Positions 7,421 through 13,164 of a stretch of 13,386 nt of DNA are shown here, piece after piece. Within the stretch, counting starts at the first letter, position 1. Each line of letters begins with the position of its first letter. The notes under the pieces are model-generated. The model was given only the letters and a program-made list of their open reading frames with translations, did no database searches and was not told where the DNA came from. The DNA is from Ilumatobacteraceae bacterium (GTDB lineage: Bacteria; Actinomycetota; Acidimicrobiia; Acidimicrobiales; Ilumatobacteraceae). The position numbers were made by a program, and so were the translations under genes. Location: positions 1-13,386 of the forward strand of contig JAODBQ010000329.1 of assembly GCA_025464045.1 (NCBI GenBank), given 5' to 3'.

Positions 7421-7426
7421 AGGCTA
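7421..7426 (-). promoter_or_regulatory. -10 element TAGCCT, 6 bases before aminotransferase ATG
   Basis: TAGCCT, six bases (GACGCG), then ATG on the minus strand, inside the 29-base gap behind the PhzF-like gene. It fits TANNNT with a start at the first base of the codon. No Shine-Dalgarno is present. Confidence 0.5.
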
Positions 7427-7443
7427 CGAGCGGCGTCGGACGG

Positions 7444-8256
7444 TCACGGAGCGAGCACGCCGGTCAGCACCGTCACCGCGCTGCCCGAGAGGACGACCCG
7501 GTCACCGGCGAGGCGGACACCGACCTCGCCGCCGCGGCGCGAGGCCTGGAAGCCGGCCAGCTCGTCACGGCCGAGGCGCGCCGACCAGAACGGAGCGAGC
7601 TGGCAATGGGCCGAGCCGGTGACGTGGTCCTCGGCGATCCCGACGTTCGGCGCGAAGACGCGGGAGACGAAGTCGTACCCGGCGTCCCCCGCGGCCGTGA
7701 CGATGACGCCGTGCGGATGCACCTCAGCGAGGGCGGCGATGTCGGGCACCAGCTCGCGAACGGTGGCCGCGTCGGCCACCTCGGCGAGGAGGAACGTGCC
7801 GTGCTGGGTCGACCGCACCCGCACCCCGAGCGCCTCGACCACTCGCGGATCGAGGGGCGCCGGTCGGCCGAACGACGCGGGGAAGTCCAGTTCGATGCGG
7901 TCGCCGCGGCGCACGCACGTGAGGACGCCGCTGCGGGTGTGGAAGCGAACCGGGCCGTCGATGGCGAGGGCGTGGGCGCTGGCCAACGTGGCATGCCCGC
8001 ACAGATCCACCTCGACGGTCGGGGTGAACCAGCGCAGGTCGAACTCCGCCGGTTCCACGCGAGCGACGAGGAACGCCGACTCGGCGAGGTTCATCTCCGC
8101 CGCGATGCGCTGCAGCCAGTCGTCGTCCGGCCAGGATGCGAGCACGCACACGGCTGCCGGGTTGCCGGCGAAGCGCGTCGAGGTGAACGCGTCGATCACG
8201 CTGATCGGCGTTCCACCAACAGCAACGGCCACGGTGGCTCCAGGGTTCTCGGGCAT
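7444..8256 (-). CDS. PhzF-family isomerase/epimerase-like protein
   Basis: 270 residues, typical for the PhzF family, whose fold resembles diaminopimelate epimerase. PhzF itself isomerises a dihydroxyanthranilate in phenazine synthesis, but most relatives have unknown substrates. Signature stretches: IDAFTSTRFAGNPAAVCVL (21-39), NLAESAFL (56-63) whose Glu59 matches the catalytic glutamate of PhzF, RWFTPTVEVDLCGHATLA (75-92), and EDHVTGSAHCQLAPFW (209-224). No phenazine pathway genes accompany it, so phenazine production is not implied. It heads a same-strand run with the aminotransferase. The first 16 residues are an extra tail before the fold; the chosen ATG is backed by TACTCT 6 bases upstream. 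It is divergent from the RNA methyltransferase across 23 bases. Confidence 0.9.
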   Translation of the reverse strand: MPENPGATVAVAVGGTPISVIDAFTSTRFAGNPAAVCVLASWPDDDWLQRIAAEMNLAESAFLVARVEPAEFDLRWFTPTVEVDLCGHATLASAHALAIDGPVRFHTRSGVLTCVRRGDRIELDFPASFGRPAPLDPRVVEALGVRVRSTQHGTFLLAEVADAATVRELVPDIAALAEVHPHGVIVTAAGDAGYDFVSRVFAPNVGIAEDHVTGSAHCQLAPFWSARLGRDELAGFQASRRGGEVGVRLAGDRVVLSGSAVTVLTGVLAP

Positions 8257-8262
8257 CGTCCG

Positions 8263-8268
8263 AGAGTA
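8263..8268 (-). promoter_or_regulatory. -10 element TACTCT, 6 bases before phzF-like ATG
   Basis: TACTCT, six bases (CGGACG), then ATG on the minus strand. It shares bases 8267-8268 with the opposite-facing TAGGTT, so the two promoters cannot be opened independently. Confidence 0.5.
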
Positions 8269-8272
8269 GGTT
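8267..8272 (+). promoter_or_regulatory. -10 element TAGGTT, 7 bases before RNA methyltransferase GTG
   Basis: TAGGTT, seven bases (CGCAGCG), then the GTG start on the plus strand. Any -35 would lie inside the divergent phzF-like coding region; no good match to TTGAC is visible there. Confidence 0.45.
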
Positions 8273-8279
8273 CGCAGCG

Positions 8280-9065
8280 GTGCCGATCTCCATCGAGAAC
8301 CCGGATGATCCGCGCCTCGCCGAGTTCGCCGATCTGCGGCGACCGCGACCAGACGTCGAGTACTTCGTCGTGGAGAGCGCTCTGGCCGTGGAGCGGTTGC
8401 TCTCGTCGCCGTACCCGGTGCGGTCGATACTCGCCAGCGAGGCCGGGTTCGCGCGCCTCGCGCCGCTGCTGGGCACGCCTGGGGCGACGAGCGCGACGGT
8501 CTACGTCGCGTCGATCGAGACGTTGCGCGGGATCGTCGGCTTCAACCTGCACCGCGGCGTGCTCGCCTCCGCGAGTCGCGTGCCGTGGCCGTCGGTCGAC
8601 GCGGTCATCCGCGCAGCCCGTCGGCTGGTCGTCCTGGAGGGCCTGAACGACCTCGAGAACATCGGCGCGATCGCTCGAACGGCGCGCGCGCTGGGCGCCG
8701 ACGCGCTGATCATCGACCCGACGTGCGCCGACCCGCTCAACCGTCGCTCCGTGAGGGTCTCGATGGGCGAGATCCTCCACCTGCCGATCCTGCGCTGCAC
8801 GGTGTGGCCGGCGGCGCTGACGACGCTGGCGCAGGACGGGTTCGAGGTCTGGGCCCTGACGCCGGACCCCGGCGCCGACCGCCTCGGCGAGGCCATCGTC
8901 CCGGCGCGGCTCGCGCTCCTCGTCGGCGCCGAGGGCCCGGGCCTGACGGACGCTGCGATCGCTGCATCCAGCCGGCGGATCCGCATCCCGATTCGCCGCG
9001 ACGTGGACTCGTTGAACGTCTCCCATGCGGTCGCGATCGCCCTCGCCAGCACCACCACCCCGTGA
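8280..9065 (+). CDS. SpoU/TrmH-family RNA 2'-O-methyltransferase
   Basis: 261 residues with an N-terminal substrate-binding domain (about 25-95, starting EYFVVESALAVERLL) and a C-terminal SPOUT knot domain. The three SpoU motifs are intact: motif 1 LEGLNDLENIGAIARTARAL (119-138) with Asn127 and Arg133, motif 2 LLVGAEGPGL (213-222), and motif 3 RIPIRRDVDSLNVSHAVAIAL (235-255) with Ser244 and Asn246. The family transfers a methyl group from S-adenosylmethionine to a ribose 2'-OH in rRNA or tRNA; the target nucleotide cannot be told. The GTG start is the first possible one consistent with the fold, and TAGGTT lies 7 bases upstream with no Shine-Dalgarno. A strong shared terminator follows. Confidence 0.92.
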   Translation: MPISIENPDDPRLAEFADLRRPRPDVEYFVVESALAVERLLSSPYPVRSILASEAGFARLAPLLGTPGATSATVYVASIETLRGIVGFNLHRGVLASASRVPWPSVDAVIRAARRLVVLEGLNDLENIGAIARTARALGADALIIDPTCADPLNRRSVRVSMGEILHLPILRCTVWPAALTTLAQDGFEVWALTPDPGADRLGEAIVPARLALLVGAEGPGLTDAAIAASSRRIRIPIRRDVDSLNVSHAVAIALASTTTP

Positions 9066-9095
9066 GTCCGTCCCACCGGACGAGCGCGCCGACGC

Positions 9096-9127
9096 GGACG
9101 ACCCCGGCCGCTCGGCCGGGGTCGTCC
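9096..9127. terminator. Bidirectional hairpin terminator
   Basis: Perfect 14-bp arms, GGACGACCCCGGCC at 9096-9109 and GGCCGGGGTCGTCC at 9114-9127, around the 4-base loop GCTC. It lies between the convergent stop codons of the RNA methyltransferase (9065) and the secreted protein (9187). Being symmetric, it can end both transcripts. No U-run follows. Confidence 0.8.
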
Positions 9128-9186
9128 ATCACATGTGTGCATCGGTCTCAGCGGCGACGCCGCTGCTCAACGTTGCCGGTGGAGCC

Positions 9187-10803
9187 TCACGGCACCGGTG
9201 CGGCAGCGACGAGGATCAGGGAGACGTTGGCGATGATGGTCGAGCCATCCGCCGAGGCGAACGTCAGCGTGTTCGAACCGTCGTGCACCTGCGCCAGCGG
9301 CACCGGGATGGTCATCGACCGCCACATGTACCCGTCGTCGGTCGCGGCCCACGTCGTGGCGATCGGGGCGTTGCCGTTGACGCTGACGGTCGGGTGGGTG
9401 TGGTTGAACGAGTAGGCGTTCAGCACCACCTGCGCGGCGGTCGGCGTCTGGACGCTCTTCACACCAGTGACGGTGAAGGTCTGCGGGCCGGTCCCGACCT
9501 GGTAGCCCTCCTGGACCTCCGCATCACCGTTGATGCTCCTCCCACCGGACACGTTGGCGAGCGGCACGTCGAAGCCGAGGTCCCGGTAGGTCTTCGGACC
9601 GTCGAAGCCGAGGTTGTCCCAAGCGAACGTGTGGTCGAACTGCGTGCCACAGGCGCACGGCTCGACCGCCTTGCGAGCGTTGTAGTGCACGTCGTCCATC
9701 CACACCAGGCCCTGGGTGAAGTTCAGGTTGACGTTCTCCACGGCGAGCTGCTTCAGCGTCTTGGATCCGGCGTCGGTTCCCCACACCTCGATGTGGGACT
9801 GGGAGACCCGCACCTCGAAGTGGTTCATCGAGGCGCTGGAGCCCTTGGTGATGCAGTTCGGGCGTGAGCCCTGCACCTCGGTGTACTGACCGTTGACCGT
9901 CGTGAAGATCACGCCGACGCCCGTCGTGTTGTCCTGGCCGCTGCATCCGGTGTCGAGGGCGAAGCCCACGGAGTTCGGTGCGTGCGGCACGGGCTGCATG
10001 CTGATCTGGCGACGCACTCCGGGGACCGGCTTGTCGGTGATGACGAACTCGGGCCATGCGGCGTGGGTGCCGCCGGAGTCAGCCGACAGGTCGAACGTCA
10101 CGGTGCCCGTGCGGCCGGCGAAGTTGAACGGCTGCTTCGGGTAGATGTTCATGTTGGTGACGCCGCCACCGTCGTTGACGGCTTCGAGCAGCTGACCGTT
10201 GCAGATCCTGACATCGCCGGGGGGCGGCGATGCCGTGGTGGATCCGCATCCGACGAGGTGGCTCGCCACGACGCCGTTGGCCGACTGGCCGGGATTGACA
10301 TCGGCCACGCGACTGACGCCCCAGAGCGTCGGGTCGAGGTCACCGGTCTGCGTGCCACCGTTCTTCGGGGCATCGAACGTCGCGCAGAACGCCGCTGAGG
10401 TGAGGCCGCAGCCTGCGGCGCCGGCGGCCGCCGGCCTGGTCGTCGTCGGCGCTGCTGTCGTCGGCGCTGCCGTCGTCGGTGCTGCCGTCGTCGGTGCTGC
10501 CGTCGTCGGTGTCGCCGTCGTCGGTGTCGCGGTGGTCGGCGTCGCGGTCGTCGGCGTCGCGGTCGTCGGTGCGGCGGTCGTCGGTGCGGCGGTCGTCGGT
10601 GCGGCGGTCGTCGGTGCAGCCGTTGTGGCGGGGGCAGCCGGGTCGTAGACCATCGCGCTGCCGACGAAGATCGGACTGGTGAAGCCGGACGGGAAACGCA
10701 CAGCTGACGACGTTGGAGCCGCTGGTGCAGCGAACGTCCAACCCGTCATGGCGAAGGTCGCGATGGCGATCGCGCCCGCGCCGGCCTTGAAGTATCTGTT
10801 CAT
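9187..10803 (-). CDS. Secreted protein with Thr/Pro-rich linker and beta-sandwich-like domains
   Basis: 538 residues from ATG 10803, chosen over an in-frame start 30 bases upstream because AGGAG sits 7 bases before it and a signal peptide begins there: MNRYFK, then the hydrophobic core AGAGAIAIATFAMTG, then WTFAAPA for cleavage. A 60-residue linker of TTAAP/TTATP units spans about 60-119, probably extended and possibly O-glycosylated. The main domain (about 130-420) begins FCATFDAP and LDPTLWGVSR, like concanavalin-type beta-sandwiches, and carries about nine cysteines likely to form disulphides. The last 110 residues, rich in Thr, Val and Asn, look like a second beta-sandwich. No catalytic motif is recognised; carbohydrate binding or hydrolysis is only a guess. 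It has no LPXTG signal or C-terminal membrane helix, so it should be released or held by the wall non-covalently. Confidence 0.8.
   Translation of the reverse strand: MNRYFKAGAGAIAIATFAMTGWTFAAPAAPTSSAVRFPSGFTSPIFVGSAMVYDPAAPATTAAPTTAAPTTAAPTTAAPTTATPTTATPTTATPTTATPTTAAPTTAAPTTAAPTTAAPTTTRPAAAGAAGCGLTSAAFCATFDAPKNGGTQTGDLDPTLWGVSRVADVNPGQSANGVVASHLVGCGSTTASPPPGDVRICNGQLLEAVNDGGGVTNMNIYPKQPFNFAGRTGTVTFDLSADSGGTHAAWPEFVITDKPVPGVRRQISMQPVPHAPNSVGFALDTGCSGQDNTTGVGVIFTTVNGQYTEVQGSRPNCITKGSSASMNHFEVRVSQSHIEVWGTDAGSKTLKQLAVENVNLNFTQGLVWMDDVHYNARKAVEPCACGTQFDHTFAWDNLGFDGPKTYRDLGFDVPLANVSGGRSINGDAEVQEGYQVGTGPQTFTVTGVKSVQTPTAAQVVLNAYSFNHTHPTVSVNGNAPIATTWAATDDGYMWRSMTIPVPLAQVHDGSNTLTFASADGSTIIANVSLILVAAAPVP
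10432..10626. repeat. 15-bp tandem repeat encoding TTAAP/TTATP units
   Basis: Twelve consecutive 15-bp units fill 10447-10626, and a degenerate thirteenth (TTTRP) is at 10432-10446. On the plus strand the unit is CGGYG followed by variants ending GTCGT. The encoded order is four TTAAP, four TTATP, four TTAAP. Several adjacent units are identical at the DNA level (10567-10611 holds three), which points to recent unit duplication. Copy number is likely to vary between strains. Confidence 0.9.
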
Positions 10804-10881
10804 GGAAATGCTCCTCGTAGGTGATGTCGTCAATCACTTGATCTCGTCATCGACCAGGCCCGCCTCGGCACTGGAGTGATG

Positions 10882-10913
10882 CTCCCGGTCATATGGCGCC
10901 GTATAGCCGGGAG
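10882..10913. promoter_or_regulatory. 32-bp near-palindrome upstream of the secreted-protein gene
   Basis: Outer arms CTCCCGG (10882-10888) and CCGGGAG (10907-10913) enclose a further dyad centred on GGCGCC (10895-10900) with ATA/TAT flanks. Only three of sixteen base pairs are mismatched. It lies about 80 bases upstream of the ATG at 10803. As RNA it would pair best on the plus strand (U-G wobbles); as DNA the symmetry suits a dimeric regulator. Which applies cannot be told. Confidence 0.45.
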
Positions 10914-10917
10914 GGTT

Positions 10918-10957
10918 CGTTCGGCCGCTCGAGCCCTGGTTCAAGGCCCTCCGAACG
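10918..10957 (-). other. Two-stem hairpin, better paired as minus-strand RNA
   Basis: Outer arms CGTTCGG (10918-10924) and CCGAACG (10951-10957) are perfect. Inside, the minus-strand RNA GCCTTG-AAC-CAGGGC forms a fully paired 6-bp stem with one G-U pair and a 3-base loop. On the plus strand the same position is a C-A mismatch, so a minus-strand transcript is favoured, consistent with the leader of the secreted-protein gene. Confidence 0.4.
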
Positions 10958-10958
10958 T

Positions 10959-10984
10959 ATTGATCGATCGCCTCGGCGATCAAT
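10959..10984. terminator. 8-bp inverted repeat with alternative inner hairpin
   Basis: ATTGATCG (10959-10966) and CGATCAAT (10977-10984) are a perfect 8-bp inverted repeat with a 10-base spacer. An overlapping alternative, GATCGC/GCGATC, pairs within the same stretch. It lies 12 bases past the TGA at 10997-10999 of a possible gene remnant on the minus strand, so it may be that gene's old terminator. Confidence 0.35.
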
Positions 10985-11010
10985 GGAGTGGGTTGCTCAC
11001 CCGCGCTCCA
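10984..11010. repeat. Small hairpin TGGAG/CTCCA with inner GGGT/ACCC
   Basis: Outer 5-bp arms TGGAG (10984-10988) and CTCCA (11006-11010) and inner 4-bp arms GGGT (10990-10993) and ACCC (10999-11002) are separated by a small internal loop. This is the fourth dyad in the series beginning at 10882. Confidence 0.35.
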
Positions 11011-11086
11011 CGTAATTCTTCGGCACGTGCTTCGGATTGATGAGAGATTTCCTGAAGAAGATCCGCGCGGCGCTCTCGGGGATGTG
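10997..11086 (-). pseudogene. Possible 3' remnant of a lost gene
   Basis: A minus-strand frame runs 29 codons from just after an in-frame TAA (11087-11089) to TGA (10997-10999). It reads like a natural C-terminus, ending INPKHVPKNYVERG, with about 86 percent G or C at third positions. There is no start codon or upstream body. Another short frame (ending HLGVFRSG) stops at that TAA. A hairpin follows the TGA. The opposite strand also gives a plausible short frame, so this is tentative. I do not recognise the family. Confidence 0.3.
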
Positions 11087-11246
11087 TTACCCGGAACGGA
11101 AGACGCCGAGGTGCGCCGGACAGCGCAGCATCCCGGCGACTCCGCCTCGTGGCTTCCTGACGTGGGCGGGCGTCCTCGTGGAGGCAGCCAACCGACGCGG
11201 AACGATGCTCAGCGTGACGCGGGCCAGGGCGTGCGGAGCGCCGCGA

Positions 11247-12029
11247 TCATCGACCGGATCGCGACGACGGTGCGGCTCCCGGCATCGTGGCGGCCGGCGA
11301 CGCGTCGGCGCGCCCGACGGGAGCGAGCACGGGATGCTGCCCGAGCCAGTCCGGGAACTGCCGAACGAGCGCGCGGGACCCGTTCAGCTGCAGGACGCCG
11401 GCCGCCACGGCCTGACGCATCGTCTGGTCGCCCATCCACACCTCGGTCAGCCCACGCAGCGTCCCGGTGACGACGAGATCAGCGTCGAAGCCTGGATCGA
11501 CCATGCACAGATCGACGCCGCGATCGTCGACGACGAGCCAGTAGCGGTCCAGCGCGCGGCCGACGCGCAGCTGGAACTCGACGGTCACCCTCACCGGGAC
11601 GACCGCGCTGCGGCTGCCGCTGCTCGGCGGCGTCCCGCCCAGCCCACCCAGACCGCCCGGCTGCAGGAACCGGCGGATGTCCCACATCAGCAGCGACGAA
11701 TCGAGCTCCGCCGGCCCGTACTCGCTGCGCGCCCACCGCTGCCCCCACGTGCCGAGCGCTTCGATGATCGGGTAGAGCTCGCGACCGGCCTCGGTCAGCT
11801 CGTAGTGGGTGGTGCGCCCACTACCGACCTTGTGGGCCACGCCGGACCGACACAGCTGACCGAGCCGCGTGGTCAGCAGCGCGGTGGAGATCGTCGGCAC
11901 GCCGCGGCGGATCTCGTTGAAGCGCGTGCTGCCGCACAACATCTCGCGGACGATGAGCGGCGTCCAACGTTCGGTGAGCACCTCGCTCGCCTTCGCCACA
12001 GGACAGAACTGACCGTACGTGACCATCAC
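11247..12029 (-). CDS. HxlR-type regulator with C-terminal SCP2-like domain
   Basis: 260 residues. The first 100 are an HxlR winged helix-turn-helix: FCPVAKASEVLTERWTPLIVREML with the conserved Cys9-Pro, RFNEIRRGVPTISTALLTTRLGQL as recognition region, and wing GRTTHYELTEAGREL (71-85). A Gly/Ser/Pro-rich linker (about 124-142) leads to a domain at about 145-235 (VPVRVTVEFQLRVGR to NGSRALVRQFPDWLG) that resembles the SCP2 sterol-carrier fold. This architecture occurs in actinobacteria and suggests that a lipophilic ligand controls DNA binding, as an inference. The start is GTG 12029 (TACCGT 5 bases upstream) or the adjacent ATG 12026; no Shine-Dalgarno is seen. It is divergent from the rhodanese gene, and the 12-bp repeats between them are candidate operators. 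Confidence 0.87.
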   Translation of the reverse strand: MMVTYGQFCPVAKASEVLTERWTPLIVREMLCGSTRFNEIRRGVPTISTALLTTRLGQLCRSGVAHKVGSGRTTHYELTEAGRELYPIIEALGTWGQRWARSEYGPAELDSSLLMWDIRRFLQPGGLGGLGGTPPSSGSRSAVVPVRVTVEFQLRVGRALDRYWLVVDDRGVDLCMVDPGFDADLVVTGTLRGLTEVWMGDQTMRQAVAAGVLQLNGSRALVRQFPDWLGQHPVLAPVGRADASPAATMPGAAPSSRSGR

Positions 12030-12034
12030 CTGGA

Positions 12035-12040
12035 ACGGTA
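12035..12040 (-). promoter_or_regulatory. -10 element TACCGT upstream of the HxlR gene
   Basis: TACCGT lies 5 bases before GTG 12029 and 8 before ATG 12026 on the minus strand. The same hexamer serves the cupin gene at 13165-13170. It supports a leaderless or nearly leaderless message. Confidence 0.4.
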
Positions 12041-12124
12041 CGCCGATCCGCGAAGGCGACGCGCTTCATCATCTGAACTAGACGCGCGGCGCTCGACGGC
12101 GGATCATCGGGCCATCACCGACCC

Positions 12125-12191
12125 GTCCAGCAATCGGTCCACCAATCCGTCCACCAACCCGTCCACCACCGACAAAGGGGTCCACCAATGG
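12125..12191 (+). repeat. Tandem 12-bp repeats GTCCACCAAYCC before the rhodanese gene
   Basis: Four head-to-tail units occupy 12125-12172: GTCCAGCAATCG, GTCCACCAATCC, GTCCACCAACCC, GTCCACCACCGA. After a 7-base gap holding the Shine-Dalgarno, a fifth copy GTCCACCAATGG (12180-12191) contains the ATG of the rhodanese gene. The period is close to one helical turn. They could be binding sites for the adjacent HxlR regulator or another factor, or a simple slippage repeat. Confidence 0.7.
12174..12180 (+). promoter_or_regulatory. Ribosome binding site AAAGGGG of the rhodanese gene
   Basis: AAAGGGG ends 7 bases before ATG 12188. Most genes in this window lack such a site, so this one marks a leadered transcript and fixes the start. 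Confidence 0.6.
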
Positions 12192-12562
12192 AGATGACAA
12201 CAGTCGCCGAGCTCGTCGCCCGAGCACGGCAGACGATCGACAACCTGGCGCCCGCCGACTTCGCGGCGCGCATCGGTCCCGATGCGCTGCTCGTCGACAT
12301 CCGCGAGCCCGACGAGGTCGCGACCGGCGCGATCCCCGGCGCGATCGCAGTGCCGCGCGGGATGATCGAGTTCCGCGCCGATCCCGGCTCGCCCTACCAC
12401 CTCGCCGAGTTCGATCCGGCACGGCCGGTGCTCGTCTACTGCGCGAGCGGCGGACGTTCGGCGCTCGCCGGCGCGGCACTGCGCCAGTTGGGCTACACCG
12501 ACGTGGCCCACCTCGATGGCGGTGTGACGGCGTGGCGCAGCTCGGGCCGCTCCCTCGCCTGA
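12188..12562 (+). CDS. Single-domain rhodanese-like protein
   Basis: 124 residues comprising one rhodanese domain and a short N-terminal helix. LLVDIREPDEVATGAIPGAIAVP (34-56) is the usual Asp-Arg-x-x-x-Glu entry motif with the His of GHIPGA replaced by Ala (ATGAIPGA). The active-site loop is YCASGGRSA with Cys85 (84-92), so it should carry a persulphide and transfer sulphur. The end, YTDVAHLDGGVTAWRSSGR, is typical of the family. Substrate and acceptor are unknown. The start is fixed by AAAGGGG 7 bases upstream. It is divergent from the HxlR regulator, and a repeat copy overlaps its start codon, so control by that regulator is possible. Confidence 0.9.
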   Translation: MEMTTVAELVARARQTIDNLAPADFAARIGPDALLVDIREPDEVATGAIPGAIAVPRGMIEFRADPGSPYHLAEFDPARPVLVYCASGGRSALAGAALRQLGYTDVAHLDGGVTAWRSSGRSLA

Positions 12563-12569
12563 CGTTCCG

Positions 12570-12575
12570 TAGCTT
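12570..12575 (+). promoter_or_regulatory. -10 element TAGCTT, 6 bases before ATG 12582
   Basis: TAGCTT, six bases (GGGCGG), then the ATG of the small frame-disrupted gene, 8 bases after the rhodanese stop. It shows the same geometry as at lon, the aminotransferase, phzF and the cupin gene. This supports the ATG as a real start. Confidence 0.45.
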
Positions 12576-12581
12576 GGGCGG

Positions 12582-12863
12582 ATGGACGACGTCCCCGCCG
12601 ACGTCCGCGACAGGTCCGCGCGCGAGGTGCTGCTGCTCCCTCGGGACGATGCGCGACGCCGTCGCGAGCGAGTCGGAAGATCTCACCGAGGAGCAGCAAC
12701 GGAACACCGGGCGTGCCGCCGCGGCGATGGGATCGTGCGCGCGTGCACGGACCTGTCGACGATGGCCGCCATCGCCAACCCGGGAGAGGACCGGTCGGCG
12801 CTCAGGTCTCGTCGAGGTGGACGAACAGGCATGTGCGCGGCTCGCCGCCGACGTTGCGGCTGA
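12582..12863 (+). pseudogene. Small gene with two compensating frameshifts, unknown function
   Basis: The unbroken frame is 93 codons, but coding character switches frames twice. 12582-12638 (MDDVPADVRD to SAREVLLL) has nearly all third positions G or C. 12640-12729 codes well only in the +1 frame (LGTMRDAVASESEDLTEEQQ to GRAAAAM). 12732 onward returns to the first frame (IVRACTDLSTMAAIANPGED). One extra C in the run at 12638-12640 and one missing base near GGG 12729-12731 would restore a single 93-residue acidic helical protein. Both sites are short homopolymers, so sequencing or assembly indels are as likely as real mutation. The tail overlaps the end of the convergent cupin gene by 62 bases and may not be natural. 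The start is backed by TAGCTT 6 bases upstream. No family is recognised. Confidence 0.5.
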
Positions 12864-13158
12864 TGTGACCCTGCCCGGTCGTGTCCTCGGCGAGGAGGAT
12901 CGATCCGGGTCCGAGGATCCGCCGCTCACCACTGCCGATCTCGATCTCGACCGATCCGGTGAGGTTGACGACGAGCTGACGTCGTGGCGCGTTGTGGAAG
13001 TCGATGTGGTAGTCGCCTCCCACCTCGCGGAACTGCACCCCGCCACCCGGCCAGAGCTGCGAGATCCTCCCGGCTGCGCCGAGGTCGTCGAGCGCGACGT
13101 CGACGTCCTCCAGGTGCGACTGCCCGTCCGGACCCGTGGAGATGCGCACGACCTGCAT
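12802..13158 (-). CDS. Small cupin-domain protein
   Basis: 118 residues from ATG 13158, preferred over an upstream in-frame start because TACCGT lies exactly 6 bases before it. It is a single-domain cupin beta-barrel. Near the middle, GGDYHIDFHNAPRRQLVVNLTG carries the first cupin motif with two histidines and a following acidic or polar position, then SVEIEIGSGERRILGPGSILLAEDTTGQGHISRN gives the turn PGS and a second-motif His. The metal ligands are partly present, so a metal-binding or small-molecule-binding role is possible; no reaction can be assigned. It ends inside the tail of the convergent small gene, and no terminator separates them. Confidence 0.8.
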   Translation of the reverse strand: MQVVRISTGPDGQSHLEDVDVALDDLGAAGRISQLWPGGGVQFREVGGDYHIDFHNAPRRQLVVNLTGSVEIEIGSGERRILGPGSILLAEDTTGQGHISRNVGGEPRTCLFVHLDET

Positions 13159-13164
13159 CGCCCG

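Larger units (their letters stand above)
10804..11246. other. 443-base gap without a confirmed gene; structured DNA and possible remnant
   Basis: The side nearest 10804 is the leader of the secreted-protein gene: the Shine-Dalgarno GAGGAG lies at about 10811-10816 (minus strand). 10882-11010 is filled with four consecutive inverted repeats, listed separately. 10997-11086 carries a stop-to-stop minus-strand frame that reads like the end of a protein. 11090-11246 shows no clear coding frame on either strand; its codon third positions are mixed. No tRNA, known riboswitch or mobile-element end was recognised. Confidence 0.5.

Noticed and set aside
7444..8256. Phenazine biosynthesis cluster
   Set aside because: Only a PhzF-family protein is present; none of PhzA, B, D, E or G accompanies it.
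6131..8269. 712-codon plus-strand open frame opposite the aminotransferase and phzF genes
   Set aside because: It spans two well-supported genes on the other strand and has no recognisable motif.
10199..10648. Plus-strand frame encoding VVGAA repeats
   Set aside because: It is the antisense reading of the Thr/Pro linker of a protein with a clear signal peptide and Shine-Dalgarno.
10830..10892. 20-codon minus-strand frame upstream of the secreted-protein gene
   Set aside because: There is no ribosome site or correctly spaced -10, and its start lies within the 32-bp palindrome.
10938..10948. GGTTCAAGGCC, resembling a tRNA T-arm
   Set aside because: The flanks do not pair as a T-stem and no D-arm, anticodon arm or acceptor stem can be drawn around it.
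12125..12191. CRISPR-like array
   Set aside because: Units are 12 bp, head to tail with no spacers, and no cas gene is present.
11037..12197. Plus-strand open frame from a Lys-rich start (MMRDFLKKIRAAL) through the hxlR region
   Set aside because: Beyond the first 30 codons it is antisense to the HxlR gene and ends in the 12-bp repeats; there is no ribosome site or -10 at its start.
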